The notes under the pieces are model-generated. The model was not told where the DNA came from, made no database searches, and saw only the letters and a program-made list of their open reading frames with translations. Shown piece by piece: positions 39,138 through 47,637 of a stretch of 64,000 bases of DNA; position 1 is the stretch's first letter; every line of letters starts with the position of its first letter. The position numbers were made by a program, and so were the translations under genes. The DNA is taken from the NCBI RefSeq assembly GCF_900316465.1, contig NZ_ONDD01000011.1, positions 1-64,000 of the forward strand, written 5' to 3'. The stretch comes from an uncultured Fibrobacter sp. (GTDB lineage: Bacteria > Fibrobacterota > Fibrobacteria > Fibrobacterales > Fibrobacteraceae).

Positions 39138-41809
39138 CGTTCGTCAAGCCCCCTCTGGATATTTTCGATCAGTTCGGCATGCAGAGCCATCGCGAGTTCA
39201 TGAGTATCTTGCACCACTTTCATTCGAGATTCGCGGCAAGCATTTTCCAGGTTATGGAATTTTTCAGCCATCGAAATTGCGCCAATTGCAACAGACGAAT
39301 CGTAAAGCACGTGCATATAGAATCGGTAGTTGTCCCAATCGGAATTCTTGTAACAGGTATCCACGTTTCTGCACAGCGGAGAGCCAACGTATTCCTGCAG
39401 CATTTCTACATAAATTTCTTCGTCATCGGCGCAGTAGTTCAAGCCGGCCTTTACATCCAAGAATTCGCTAAATGCCTTGAAGCGGTCAAGCGGCGTCGGT
39501 GCGGTAATCGAGCGCAATTCGAGCTCATCGTCTCCGTACGTCGTTTCAATCTTGTTGCTAGAGGCATTGCCCACTCCGCCCATCAAATTCACCGCCGGAA
39601 CCACGGGTTCAGTCAAGTCTTCGGGAGTCAACACCAACTGTTTGGGCAAGTACCACTTCATGGCACGGCGCAAGTCGCGTTCTTTAATCGGCTTGAGCAA
39701 GTAATCGGCAAAGCCTTCGGCAAGGAACGAATCCTTGGTAAACGATTCGCCTTCAGACACAAGGGCGACTACAGGCGTATCCTTGTTCGGATACTTGTCC
39801 ATCATCCTCATTTTTCTAAAGACATCCACACCATCCATCACCGGCATCATGTGGTCCAAGAAAATCAAGTCGTAATGTCTAGATTCAACCAGCTGCAAGC
39901 ACTGGTGACCACTCAAGGCTTCATCAATCTTTACCTGCGAATTATTCAGGAAGCCGCGGAACATCTTGACATTCAATTCAACGTCATCGACAATCAAGAT
40001 TCTTGCTTCGGGCGCAAGGAACACTTCTGCAACTTCCTTGTTCTTGCGAGAGGCATTCCTGTAACGCATCGCGAAGTCGCCCATGGGTTCCGTATTCAGC
40101 ACCAACTGCGGAATTTCTACCAAGAACGAAGAACCTTCGCCATAGCGACTGTTAGTCGTCATATGGCCGCCACACTTTGCCAAAAGCTCCTGCGTAAGGC
40201 TAAGTCCAAGGCCAATGCCCTCGATATCACTTTCATCTCTTGGGTTTTTGGGGATATACCTTTTGAATATGGAATCGCGGTCTTCTTTGCGAATGCCGAC
40301 GCCCGTATCCTTGACGGCAATCTTCAGCATGATATAGTCATCTGTACGCAGCGAGCCAATCGGGGGCAAGTTGTCAAAGCCCACGGACAACGAGACTCCA
40401 CCCACTTCGGTAAACTTGATTGCATTCGAAAGCAAGTTGTTGATAATCTGGATAATGCGATTTTGATCGCCCCACAAAGAAGACGGAATGTCAGGATCGC
40501 AGTCAATATGGAAGGTCAAGCCTTTCGCCTTCGCCCTCGGTTCGTTTTCGTTATAGCATTCCTGCAAAACCGTGAACACATCGTATTCCATTGACTCAAT
40601 GCTCAAGCGACCCGATTCAATTTTAGAGACATCCAAGACATCGCTCACCAGCGAAATAATGCTTTGCCCGGCGCTTTCGATGTTGTTGGAATATTCCTTC
40701 ATGTTGTCATCTTGCAAATCCTTTTGCACAATGGAATTCATACCGAGAATACCATTCACTGCAGAACGAATTTCGCGACTCATACTCGTAAGGAACGCCG
40801 TCTTGGAACGGTTCATACGAATAAGCTTTATATACTTGGCAAATACCGCCGTGAACAACAACACAAACAGCACATAAATCAAGAAGATGAATATCGCGTT
40901 GCGTAAAGTCGCAATGTTCAGAGCCTTCCAGAGACCATGTTCTTCAACAAGGCGGACCACGTACCATTCGCCTTGAATCAGCGTCGAGAACACACGATAG
41001 TCGCGGCCTCTTAAGTTAAAGACAAAAGGTTCTTCACCGGCAAACGAAATCGCGTGGGCCAGTTTTTCTTCGTCCGTGCCCCAGAAATCAGACGACAGGT
41101 AGTTCTTTCCGTTCTGGGTGATATCCGTATGCGAAATGACCATGCCCTTCTTATCAATAATGACAAGCATGTTCGACAAGTCACTTTTTTTGACTTCTGC
41201 CAGCAAGTCCCTCAAGTACAGGTCAACGGCAAGAACACTTTTCTTATCCGAAAGGCGTAAGCTAATGGTCACCACCTGTTCGCCACTGTGCGGATTCAAG
41301 TGAGTCGGAATCAAGGCGACCTTGTCCTTTTCCATAGGAGCGTTCTGGTACCAAGGCCTATTCGAGGGCACATAACCAACGGCAGGAGTCCAACGTCCGC
41401 CACTCAGAAATTCATCGCGAAGCAATCCGAACATATTGCACAAGACAATATCGTTCGAGTGTTTATAATATTGCGCTTCGGAAACCAGCAACGATTCAAT
41501 CTGCGCCAGCGTGGCCCCGTGATCCAAACTTTTTTCGGCAATACGGGTGGTCACACGCAGAACCGATTCGCCTCGAGCCAAAAATCCATTAATCGTTTCA
41601 GCATCTTTGGCATTAGACATCTTGCCCGCAAGCAAGGTTTCTTGCTCAACGGTTTCCATATGACCTTTGAAGATATACGTGCCGACTGCGGCAAAGGCAA
41701 GCCCCACCACAATAAGAATTATCCCGTAAAGAGCTCTTACGCGATTTTCGTTTTCTATAGTCCTAGAGAACACAATCAAAATATAAGATATTTCGGAATA
41801 AAAATTCAC
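39134..41809 (-). CDS. Hybrid histidine kinase-like protein with Arg in place of the phospho-accepting His
   Basis: Membrane protein of about 891 aa. Helices at about 27-48 and 300-322 flank a dCache-like periplasmic domain (NRPWYQNAPMEKD, GEQVVTISLRLSDKKSVLAVDLYL). The dimerisation helix is MSREIRSAVNGILGM: Arg345 (CGC, 40777-40775) replaces the His. The ATPase domain is intact, with N-box INNLLSNAIKFTE, G1 KDTGVGIRKED and G2 GIGLGLSLTQELL. The receiver keeps its acidic residues and LIFLDHMMP, but has VALVSEG where Thr/Ser-Ala is usual, and LLKPI. The C-terminal HPt-like domain keeps a His (MHVLYDSSVAIGA). First gene of the operon. The 41809 start is GTG without a ribosome site; TTG at 41779 or GTG at 41773 are alternatives. 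Confidence 0.83.
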   Translation of the reverse strand: MNFYSEISYILIVFSRTIENENRVRALYGIILIVVGLAFAAVGTYIFKGHMETVEQETLLAGKMSNAKDAETINGFLARGESVLRVTTRIAEKSLDHGATLAQIESLLVSEAQYYKHSNDIVLCNMFGLLRDEFLSGGRWTPAVGYVPSNRPWYQNAPMEKDKVALIPTHLNPHSGEQVVTISLRLSDKKSVLAVDLYLRDLLAEVKKSDLSNMLVIIDKKGMVISHTDITQNGKNYLSSDFWGTDEEKLAHAISFAGEEPFVFNLRGRDYRVFSTLIQGEWYVVRLVEEHGLWKALNIATLRNAIFIFLIYVLFVLLFTAVFAKYIKLIRMNRSKTAFLTSMSREIRSAVNGILGMNSIVQKDLQDDNMKEYSNNIESAGQSIISLVSDVLDVSKIESGRLSIESMEYDVFTVLQECYNENEPRAKAKGLTFHIDCDPDIPSSLWGDQNRIIQIINNLLSNAIKFTEVGGVSLSVGFDNLPPIGSLRTDDYIMLKIAVKDTGVGIRKEDRDSIFKRYIPKNPRDESDIEGIGLGLSLTQELLAKCGGHMTTNSRYGEGSSFLVEIPQLVLNTEPMGDFAMRYRNASRKNKEVAEVFLAPEARILIVDDVELNVKMFRGFLNNSQVKIDEALSGHQCLQLVESRHYDLIFLDHMMPVMDGVDVFRKMRMMDKYPNKDTPVVALVSEGESFTKDSFLAEGFADYLLKPIKERDLRRAMKWYLPKQLVLTPEDLTEPVVPAVNLMGGVGNASSNKIETTYGDDELELRSITAPTPLDRFKAFSEFLDVKAGLNYCADDEEIYVEMLQEYVGSPLCRNVDTCYKNSDWDNYRFYMHVLYDSSVAIGAISMAEKFHNLENACRESRMKVVQDTHELAMALHAELIENIQRGLDER

Positions 41810-41814
41810 TATGC

Positions 41815-41827
41815 TATATTTCTACAC
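41815..41827 (+). promoter_or_regulatory. -10 box abutting the start codon (leaderless mRNA)
   Basis: TATATT at 41815-41820 ends 7 nt before the ATG at 41828. The region also contains the start of the divergent kinase gene. Confidence 0.6.
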
Positions 41828-42901
41828 ATGAAGTTCGAAAAAGAAGCATTGGAAGGCCTGCTCAAGACGGCAGAATCCGAGGGAATTTTCAACAAAGCGG
41901 TCGCCGGATTCATTTTGCCCGACGGAAGCCGTGAGGTTTTGACGCTCAACACGCCCAAAAATACAGTTTTTGACATTGCAAGCCTTACCAAGGTATGCCC
42001 CACCTCTACGCTCGCCCTGAGTTACATTCTCGAAGGCAAGCTATCGGTCGACACCAAGGTTATCGACTACATTCCCGAACTTCAGACCAATTTCCGCGAA
42101 GACATTCGCGTATTCCACTTGCTGACGCACAGCCTCGATTACCGCGTGCCCATGAAGACTTTACGCACGCTGCCTGCCGAAGGCATCTTGGATGCCCTTT
42201 ACACCTACCAGTTCAAAAAGGCTCCCGGAGCCGACTTTAATTACGGCAATCCTGCCAGCGTGTTACTCGGGATTATATTACAGCGCCTTACCGGCAAAGA
42301 TTTGCAGCAGCAAGGTCGCGAGCGATTCTTTATTCCGCTCGGCATGACACGTTCCGGCTGGGACCCGCTTGACCGCGACTGGAATCCCATCCCGAAGGCA
42401 GAAATCTCGCCTACCGAAATTTGCAGTTTCAGGGGTCGCGAAATCCAAGGCGAAATTCACGACGAAAGCGCCTGGGTACTGCGAAAGCTGTTCCCCGTGG
42501 GCAGCGCCGGCATGTTCAGCTGCGTACCCGACCTACTGAATTTCGTACAAACTATCTTAAATGACGGCGTCGCCGACAATGGCAAACGCGTTATGCCTGC
42601 AGGCATTCTGAAAATGGTCAGTGAAAACGCCTTTGCGCTTGACTCTGCAAGCAAGTATTCTACCGCCAAAGACGCATGCACCGCCCTCGGCTGGGAACTG
42701 AACAGCACCAAGTTCATGGGCACCAAGATTTCGCCGCACACCTTCGGTAAAACCGGATTCACCGGCGCAAGCATTGTGGCCGACCCCGACAAGGGTGCCG
42801 CCGTCGTACTGCTCAGCAACTTCACCTACCCGCACCGCGAAGCAAACGCCGACCGCATCCACGCCTTCCGCGCCAAGCTCTCCGACGCCTTCTTCGGATA
42901 A
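41828..42901 (+). CDS. Serine hydrolase of the beta-lactamase/PBP (class C) family
   Basis: Protein of 357 aa with no signal peptide, hence cytosolic. Catalytic motifs are SxxK as SLTK (FDIASLTKVCPTSTLAL), YxN as YGN (DFNYGNPASVLLG) and KTG (HTFGKTGFTGASIVADP). HLLTHSLDYR is the conserved segment after the first helix. The family includes D-aminopeptidases, esterases and class C beta-lactamases; without a signal peptide an esterase or peptidase role is more likely than beta-lactam resistance. Homology starts at the ATG at 41828. Followed after 17 bp by a TauE/SafE gene with its own apparent promoter. Confidence 0.9.
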   Translation: MKFEKEALEGLLKTAESEGIFNKAVAGFILPDGSREVLTLNTPKNTVFDIASLTKVCPTSTLALSYILEGKLSVDTKVIDYIPELQTNFREDIRVFHLLTHSLDYRVPMKTLRTLPAEGILDALYTYQFKKAPGADFNYGNPASVLLGIILQRLTGKDLQQQGRERFFIPLGMTRSGWDPLDRDWNPIPKAEISPTEICSFRGREIQGEIHDESAWVLRKLFPVGSAGMFSCVPDLLNFVQTILNDGVADNGKRVMPAGILKMVSENAFALDSASKYSTAKDACTALGWELNSTKFMGTKISPHTFGKTGFTGASIVADPDKGAAVVLLSNFTYPHREANADRIHAFRAKLSDAFFG

Positions 42902-42904
42902 TTC

Positions 42905-42918
42905 TATATTTGGGCGCG
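42905..42918 (+). promoter_or_regulatory. -10 box close to the start codon (leaderless mRNA)
   Basis: TATATT at 42905-42910 ends 8 nt before the ATG at 42919. Confidence 0.5.
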
Positions 42919-43692
42919 ATGAATTTCGAGCCTACAGCACTTGCACTTTACGCCGCCTACTTCGTGTTAGGCGCCGTTGTAAGTCTCATCAACAGCATCG
43001 CGGGCGGTGGCTCTACGCTGAGCCTTCCGATTATGATTTTCCTCGGGATGCCCGCAACCGTTGCAAACGGCACGAACCGTATCGGACTCATCATCGGAAA
43101 TTTCAGTAGCGCATTCAACCTAGCCCGTCATGGCTACCTGAACAAGCGTATTTTCTTGCAATTGCTTACGCCTACGATTCTTGGTGCTCTTCTTGGCGCA
43201 TGCTTTTTGGTGCACATTGGCGATAAGCTATTCCAGGCAATTCTCGCTGTCGTCATTTGCCTTGTGGTCGTGATGAGCAACCTGAACAAGAATGTCTTGG
43301 GAAAGCCGCCTGCAAATCCGCCTGAAAAGTTGACTCTCAAGGGAGCCCTCGGCTTTTTCGTCATTGCCGTTTACGGTTGCATCGTGCAAGTGGGCGTCGG
43401 GTTCGTGCAGATTTTCGGGCTCACGCGCTACACCGGACTTGCGCCCATCCAAATTAACGCTCTCAAAAATTCCCTCACCAACGTGTTCTTGGTGGTAAGT
43501 ACCATTGCGCTCGGCGTGACTGGCAAAATCAACTGGCCCATCGCCATCATCATGGCAGGCGGCGCCTGGGTCGGTGGCTATTTCGGCAGCTTCTTGCAGC
43601 GTAAAAAGGGCAACAAGTTTATCCAGCGATTCATTAGCGTTTGCAGCATCGGCATGGCAATTGCGCTTGTTGTGGACTTGATTGTGAAATAA
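42919..43692 (+). CDS. TauE/SafE family sulfite exporter-like membrane protein
   Basis: Protein of 257 aa with about eight hydrophobic segments. INSIAGGGSTLSLPIMIFLGMPATVANGTNRIGLIIG is the first family repeat (GGG..L.P.L...G.....A..TN). YGCIVQVGVGFVQIFGLTRYTGLAPIQINALKNSLTN is the second. GGAWVGGYFGSFL closes the fold. The family (DUF81) exports sulfite, sulfoacetate or other small organosulfur anions. The ATG at 42919 is preferred over a TTG at 42910. It converges head-on with the next gene; the stops abut at 43692/43693. Confidence 0.93.
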   Translation: MNFEPTALALYAAYFVLGAVVSLINSIAGGGSTLSLPIMIFLGMPATVANGTNRIGLIIGNFSSAFNLARHGYLNKRIFLQLLTPTILGALLGACFLVHIGDKLFQAILAVVICLVVVMSNLNKNVLGKPPANPPEKLTLKGALGFFVIAVYGCIVQVGVGFVQIFGLTRYTGLAPIQINALKNSLTNVFLVVSTIALGVTGKINWPIAIIMAGGAWVGGYFGSFLQRKKGNKFIQRFISVCSIGMAIALVVDLIVK

Positions 43693-44643
43693 TCAACTCT
43701 TGATGTTCTTATAGTGTTCGACTAGCTGCTTTAAGTTGAACGCTTTCTTTTTTTCTTGTACGGTTTTCAGGCCCGACAAAATCTCGGCAAAATAATTCGC
43801 CAAATCCGCATCGCCTGCCAAAAAAGCTTCTTCGCAATTCTTTTTCGCTACTGCCACAACATCCAGATTGAATCCGAGTGTAATGCCGAAGTTCTTTAAA
43901 GACTCTGTCACGTTATCGTCATTCGATTGATCGTTTTCGACATCGACCATTGTGGCGTAGCCCAAAATATCGTCAACGATTTCATCTAGAACGCTACCAG
44001 AATCCGTATAATTCAATCTCGCAAAACTGCAGTATACAGCTTCCAGATACATCTTTTTATAAAGGAAGTAGTTGCGCAAGAATCTAAAACAGAGAATCAA
44101 GTCGCTCGCCCTGTAGGTCACCTTCAGTGCAGCCACCGTATCTTCCAACACATTATCCCAACGGCCTTGATCACTATGAATCCTTGCAAGCATCAGCCTG
44201 TATTTTGCCGAGGCCGGATTCCACTTTGCCGCATTGGACATTCCCTTCTCTGCATCAGGATAGTTTTCCAAATACAATTCCAAAAGCCCCGCCTGTCGCC
44301 AAATAAATTCCATCGGGCAACAAGAATGAACGTTCTTTACTAATCGATTTGACTGGGATTCAAAATAATGCCGGTAAAGCGCGCGCTCCATTCGGCTAGA
44401 AATCGAAATATATTCAACGGAATCGTCAGAAATAAATGGATGATCTTCGGCCACCTTCATTAAAGGCTTGACAAGATCCAAAGCAGTTTGATAATCCCTT
44501 TCGTTCGTTTGCACATCGAGCGATTCCTGCAAAAGACTCATCACGCCATCGCGCCCCTCAAAAACCTGGAGCTTTTTCCCAAAGATGGCCGCTCGAACAC
44601 GAAACAGAGCTTCAAGCGTATTTATTCTGTCAGTAAAAAACAT
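43693..44643 (-). CDS. TPR-like cytosolic protein, uncharacterised
   Basis: Protein of 316 aa. The ATG at 44643 is preceded by GGGGA; longer upstream reading has no support. Entirely helical, with segments resembling tetratricopeptide repeats (QAGLLELYLENYPDAEKGMSNAAKWNPASAKYRLMLARIHSDQGRWDNVLEDTVAAL). No signal peptide or membrane helix. The C-terminus is Lys-rich and helical. TPR folds mediate protein contacts; the partner is unknown. Confidence 0.65.
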   Translation of the reverse strand: MFFTDRINTLEALFRVRAAIFGKKLQVFEGRDGVMSLLQESLDVQTNERDYQTALDLVKPLMKVAEDHPFISDDSVEYISISSRMERALYRHYFESQSNRLVKNVHSCCPMEFIWRQAGLLELYLENYPDAEKGMSNAAKWNPASAKYRLMLARIHSDQGRWDNVLEDTVAALKVTYRASDLILCFRFLRNYFLYKKMYLEAVYCSFARLNYTDSGSVLDEIVDDILGYATMVDVENDQSNDDNVTESLKNFGITLGFNLDVVAVAKKNCEEAFLAGDADLANYFAEILSGLKTVQEKKKAFNLKQLVEHYKNIKS

Positions 44644-44689
44644 GTCATCCCCTATTTTGACAGATTCATTCTTGCAGAAATATACAATA

Positions 44690-45040
44690 TCAATCGTCGT
44701 GAGAGGTAATGTTTTTCCGTTTTTCGCGGCGCAAGCGTGTGCGACTTTCTTCAAGGGTTTCGCCGAGGCCTTCAATCAATTGCGCAGCCAAGGCTTCGTC
44801 GCCAGCGGCGAGCAGCTCCTTTTGCGGGCGGGGCAGTTTCTTGATGCGCGCCTCTAGGCGGAGCGCCTCTTCGTGGGAGGAAAGCTCGAATTTTCGCAGA
44901 ATGCACTGCGGCGGGAACGCCTTGGTAAACTTGGCTCCCTTGCCGGATTTATGTTGTTCAAAACGAGCTTCTACATCCACAGCATACCCCGTATAAATGC
45001 GGTCACCCGCACAACGGAGCATGTACACAAAGTGCGGCAT
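44690..45040 (-). CDS. GIY-YIG nuclease family protein
   Basis: Small protein of 116 aa. VYMLRCAGDRIYTGYAVDVEARFEQHKSGKGAKFT matches the YhbQ/UPF0213 group of stand-alone GIY-YIG domains: VYML for GIY, YTGY for YIG, then the Arg and His in RFEQH, and the Glu in RLEARIKKL. It is catalytically plausible. Human SLX1-like and E. coli YhbQ members cut structured DNA. Its start overlaps the nhaA stop as TAATG, so the two are coupled, without an obvious functional link. Confidence 0.9.
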   Translation of the reverse strand: MPHFVYMLRCAGDRIYTGYAVDVEARFEQHKSGKGAKFTKAFPPQCILRKFELSSHEEALRLEARIKKLPRPQKELLAAGDEALAAQLIEGLGETLEESRTRLRREKRKNITSHDD

Positions 45041-46386
45041 TACGATTCTTCGTGATGCGCCTTCGACACCAGGTTCATGTAGATGGTGCCAAGAATCGCG
45101 GCACAGAAGCTACCCAGCAGAATACCGAGCTTCGCGGAATCCTGACGGTCGCCCACCTCGAAGGCGAGGTTAGCCACAAACAAGGCCATGGTAAAGCCGA
45201 TACCGGCAAGCATACCACCACCCCACAAAACCTTCCAGCTGTAGCTCGGCTTCACCGACACGCCCACCTTTACGGCGAGCAGGCTGAACAGGAAAATACC
45301 AATCGGCTTGCCCAAAATCAAGGCCAGAGCCACCGCACCCATCACAGGCACTTCCACGCCACCAAGCTTGATTTCGACACCCGCGTTGCTGAGCGCGAAC
45401 AGCGGCATGATAAAGAAGTTCACCCACGGTACGAGCGGCTTGAAGAAACGTTCCTGCATCGAGATACTTTCGCGGGCACCGCGCTTCAAAAGCGTAAACA
45501 CTTCGTACTGTTCGTTGCGGTCCTTCGCTTCACCCGAAAGAGCACCACCCACGCTGCCAGCGAAATGGGCAAGCTTACCCTTCGCCAGCACAGGCTTTGC
45601 CGGCACCGAGAGTCCGAGCAGCACGCCCGCAATAGTCGGGTGCACGCCACTCTTCACAAAGAACGCCCACACGGCAATACCAATCACGCCATGCAACAGC
45701 AGGTTACGCACGCCAATGCGGAACATCACGTTAATCAAGGCGAGCAGGGCAAATCCCGTACCGAGCGCAATAAAGTTCACGCCGTCGCCACTGGGGTAAC
45801 CGATTGCAATCACCAAGATTGCACCGATATCGTCTGCAATAGCCAACGTCAAAATCATCACGCGGAGAGCATGCGGAACCTTCTTTCCGAGAATAGCCAT
45901 GCAGCCCACCACAAAAGCAATATCAGTCGCTGTCGGAACACCCCAACCGTGGGCCGCACTATTGGCGCCATGCGGGCAAAGCAGCAAATAAATCAAGGCC
46001 GGGAAAAGCATACCGCCAGCCGCCGCAATAATCGGCAAGCTCGCCGCCTTCGGGTTCCTGAGTTCGCCATAGGTCATTTCACCCTTGACTTCAAGCCCGA
46101 TGTTGAAGAAGAAAATCGTCATCATGGCGTCGTTAATGAGCCAGTGCAAATCGGCCGAACCGACCCAACTGCCAATCGTGAGCGCAAAAGGCATGTGCCA
46201 AACATGATGGTAAGATTCAGGGCTGACATTTGCCCAGATCAGGGCCGCAATCGTCATGATAATCAAAACGATGCCACCGGTCGTCTCCACCTTCATCAGT
46301 CGTTCCATCGGCGTGATGATTTTGCGGATGGGGGTTTCCGGGAACAAATCTTCAATCTTGTCGCTGCTCGTTACTTTTGCCGACAT
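45040..46386 (-). CDS. nhaA: Na+/H+ antiporter NhaA
   Basis: Inner-membrane sodium/proton antiporter of 448 aa, longer than E. coli NhaA (388) through N- and C-terminal extensions. Signatures are WLINDAMMTIFFFNIGLEVKGE (helix 2), GWGVPTATDIAFVVGCMAILG (helix 4 with Thr and Asp), LAIADDIGAILVIAIGY (the two essential Asp) and HPTIAGVLLGLSVP. KPIGIFLFSLLAVKVG is the helix 10 region with its Lys. The extra N-terminal segment contains a hydrophilic stretch before helix 1. Sodium is abundant in the rumen, where Fibrobacter lives. Followed by a coupled GIY-YIG gene. Confidence 0.96.
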   Translation of the reverse strand: MSAKVTSSDKIEDLFPETPIRKIITPMERLMKVETTGGIVLIIMTIAALIWANVSPESYHHVWHMPFALTIGSWVGSADLHWLINDAMMTIFFFNIGLEVKGEMTYGELRNPKAASLPIIAAAGGMLFPALIYLLLCPHGANSAAHGWGVPTATDIAFVVGCMAILGKKVPHALRVMILTLAIADDIGAILVIAIGYPSGDGVNFIALGTGFALLALINVMFRIGVRNLLLHGVIGIAVWAFFVKSGVHPTIAGVLLGLSVPAKPVLAKGKLAHFAGSVGGALSGEAKDRNEQYEVFTLLKRGARESISMQERFFKPLVPWVNFFIMPLFALSNAGVEIKLGGVEVPVMGAVALALILGKPIGIFLFSLLAVKVGVSVKPSYSWKVLWGGGMLAGIGFTMALFVANLAFEVGDRQDSAKLGILLGSFCAAILGTIYMNLVSKAHHEES

Positions 46387-46497
46387 AGCTACCTGTAAAT
46401 AGGGTTGTGTGATTCAGCCTTTCGCCTTACAAAATAATCATTTTTTTTGCAAATGACCGCTCCAAGTTGCTTATTTTTCCATTTTTTGTATATGAAA

Positions 46498-46619
46498 GGG
46501 GGACGCCTCCCCCTCGTTCGCACCGCGCAGGCGCTGTTGCTCCCTACCCCCACTACGGGCGGACAGCACTTGGCGACTTGTCGCTTAGTGCGCATGGCCA
46601 CCAGGGTGGGGAGGCCCCC
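46498..46619. repeat. GC-rich intergenic element with inverted ends
   Basis: In an A/T-rich gap of 310 bp lies a sharp GC-rich block. Its left end is GGGGGACGCCTCCCCC (46498-46513) and its right end GGGGAGGCCCCC (46608-46619), approximate inverted copies of each other. Inside are short palindromes (GCGACttGTCGC). No open frame fits it. It could be a dispersed palindromic repeat or a structured RNA. Confidence 0.45.
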
Positions 46620-46696
46620 GTAACGCCCCCGAACAGCGTACATAGCCTTTTTTAGGGATTTTTTGTATATTCTTAGCGTAAAAAAGAGACTTTGAG

Positions 46697-47587
46697 ATGT
46701 TAGATAAAGAAGTTTTAAAGACCGTCAGCCGCATTGAACTTAGCGTTCGCGGCACGCTCGACACCGTGATGACCGGCGCATACCACAGTTCCTTCAAGGG
46801 GAACGGTATGGAATTTAGCGAAGTCCGCGAGTACATGCCGGGCGACGATGTGCGTACTATCGACTGGAACGTGACCGCACGAACGGGCACGCCGTATGTG
46901 AAGAAGTTTATCGAAGAACGCGAAATGACCATGCTTTTGATGGTCGACGCATCCAGCAGTTCCGAATTCGGTTCCGGCAAGCAGATGAAGGGCGAAGTCA
47001 TGGCGACTTTGACTGCACTCCTCGCATTCGCCGCCATCAAGAACAACGACAAGGTCGGCCTGCTGATTTACACCGATCAAGTGGAACTCTTTATTCCGCC
47101 GGAAAAAGGCCGCAAGCACGTGCTGCGTCTTATCCGCGAAATCCTTTACTTCAAGCCGCAGCACCACGGCACGAACACGCAGGTAGCGCTGGAATACGCC
47201 GGCAAGATTCTGAATCGTCGTGCCGTCGTCGTGGTGATGAGCGACTTCCTCGACGAAGGTTTCGAAAACGCCTTCAAGATTCTCCGTAAGCGCCACGACG
47301 TGCTTGCGGTCTCTGTCGTAGACCCGCGTGAAATGGAACTCCCGCCCGCAGGCCTCGTAGAACTCGAAGACCCCGAAACCGGCGAAACGCTCTTGATCGA
47401 TACTGGCGACGCTACCTTCCGCGAAGCATTTGCCCGCGAAGCCAAGCGCCAGGGCAAGGCGACCAAGGAACTGTTCCAGCGCATGTCCATCGACTTCGTG
47501 CGCATCGAAACACACGACGATTTCAAGGAAACGGTGGCCCCGCTTATCGAGCACTTCCGCCGCAGAGCCCGTGCGGCAAGAATGTAA
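46697..47587 (+). CDS. DUF58 domain protein (Bat/MoxR-associated)
   Basis: Cytosolic protein of 296 aa. FKGNGMEFSEVREYMPGDDVRTIDWNVTARTGTPYVKKFIEEREMTMLLMVDASSSSEFG contains the DUF58 core (REY.PGDD.R.IDW..TAR) and leads into a von Willebrand A-like fold with DASSSSEFG, a relaxed MIDAS. Such proteins work with MoxR AAA+ ATPases and BatA/BatB in envelope stress or metal-cofactor functions. No MoxR or BatA gene is adjacent, but two BatC/BatE-like genes lie at 55155-56569, suggesting a dispersed Bat operon. The start at 46697 follows a TATATT box by about 30 nt. Confidence 0.9.
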   Translation: MLDKEVLKTVSRIELSVRGTLDTVMTGAYHSSFKGNGMEFSEVREYMPGDDVRTIDWNVTARTGTPYVKKFIEEREMTMLLMVDASSSSEFGSGKQMKGEVMATLTALLAFAAIKNNDKVGLLIYTDQVELFIPPEKGRKHVLRLIREILYFKPQHHGTNTQVALEYAGKILNRRAVVVVMSDFLDEGFENAFKILRKRHDVLAVSVVDPREMELPPAGLVELEDPETGETLLIDTGDATFREAFAREAKRQGKATKELFQRMSIDFVRIETHDDFKETVAPLIEHFRRRARAARM

Positions 47588-47607
47588 CGCGCCAAAGATT
47601 GCAAATT

Positions 47608-47637
47608 AAAAAGGTGGTTTAAACCACCTTTTTTGTT
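47608..47637. terminator. Bidirectional terminator between convergent genes
   Basis: Perfect stem AAGGTGGTTT / AAACCACCTT with flanking A- and T-runs. The stop codon of the minus-strand acetyltransferase gene (47619-47621) is inside the hairpin, so the last codons overlap the terminator. Confidence 0.85.

Noticed and set aside
41828..42901. Secreted beta-lactamase
   Set aside because: There is no signal peptide and the family is broad, so only a serine hydrolase is supported.
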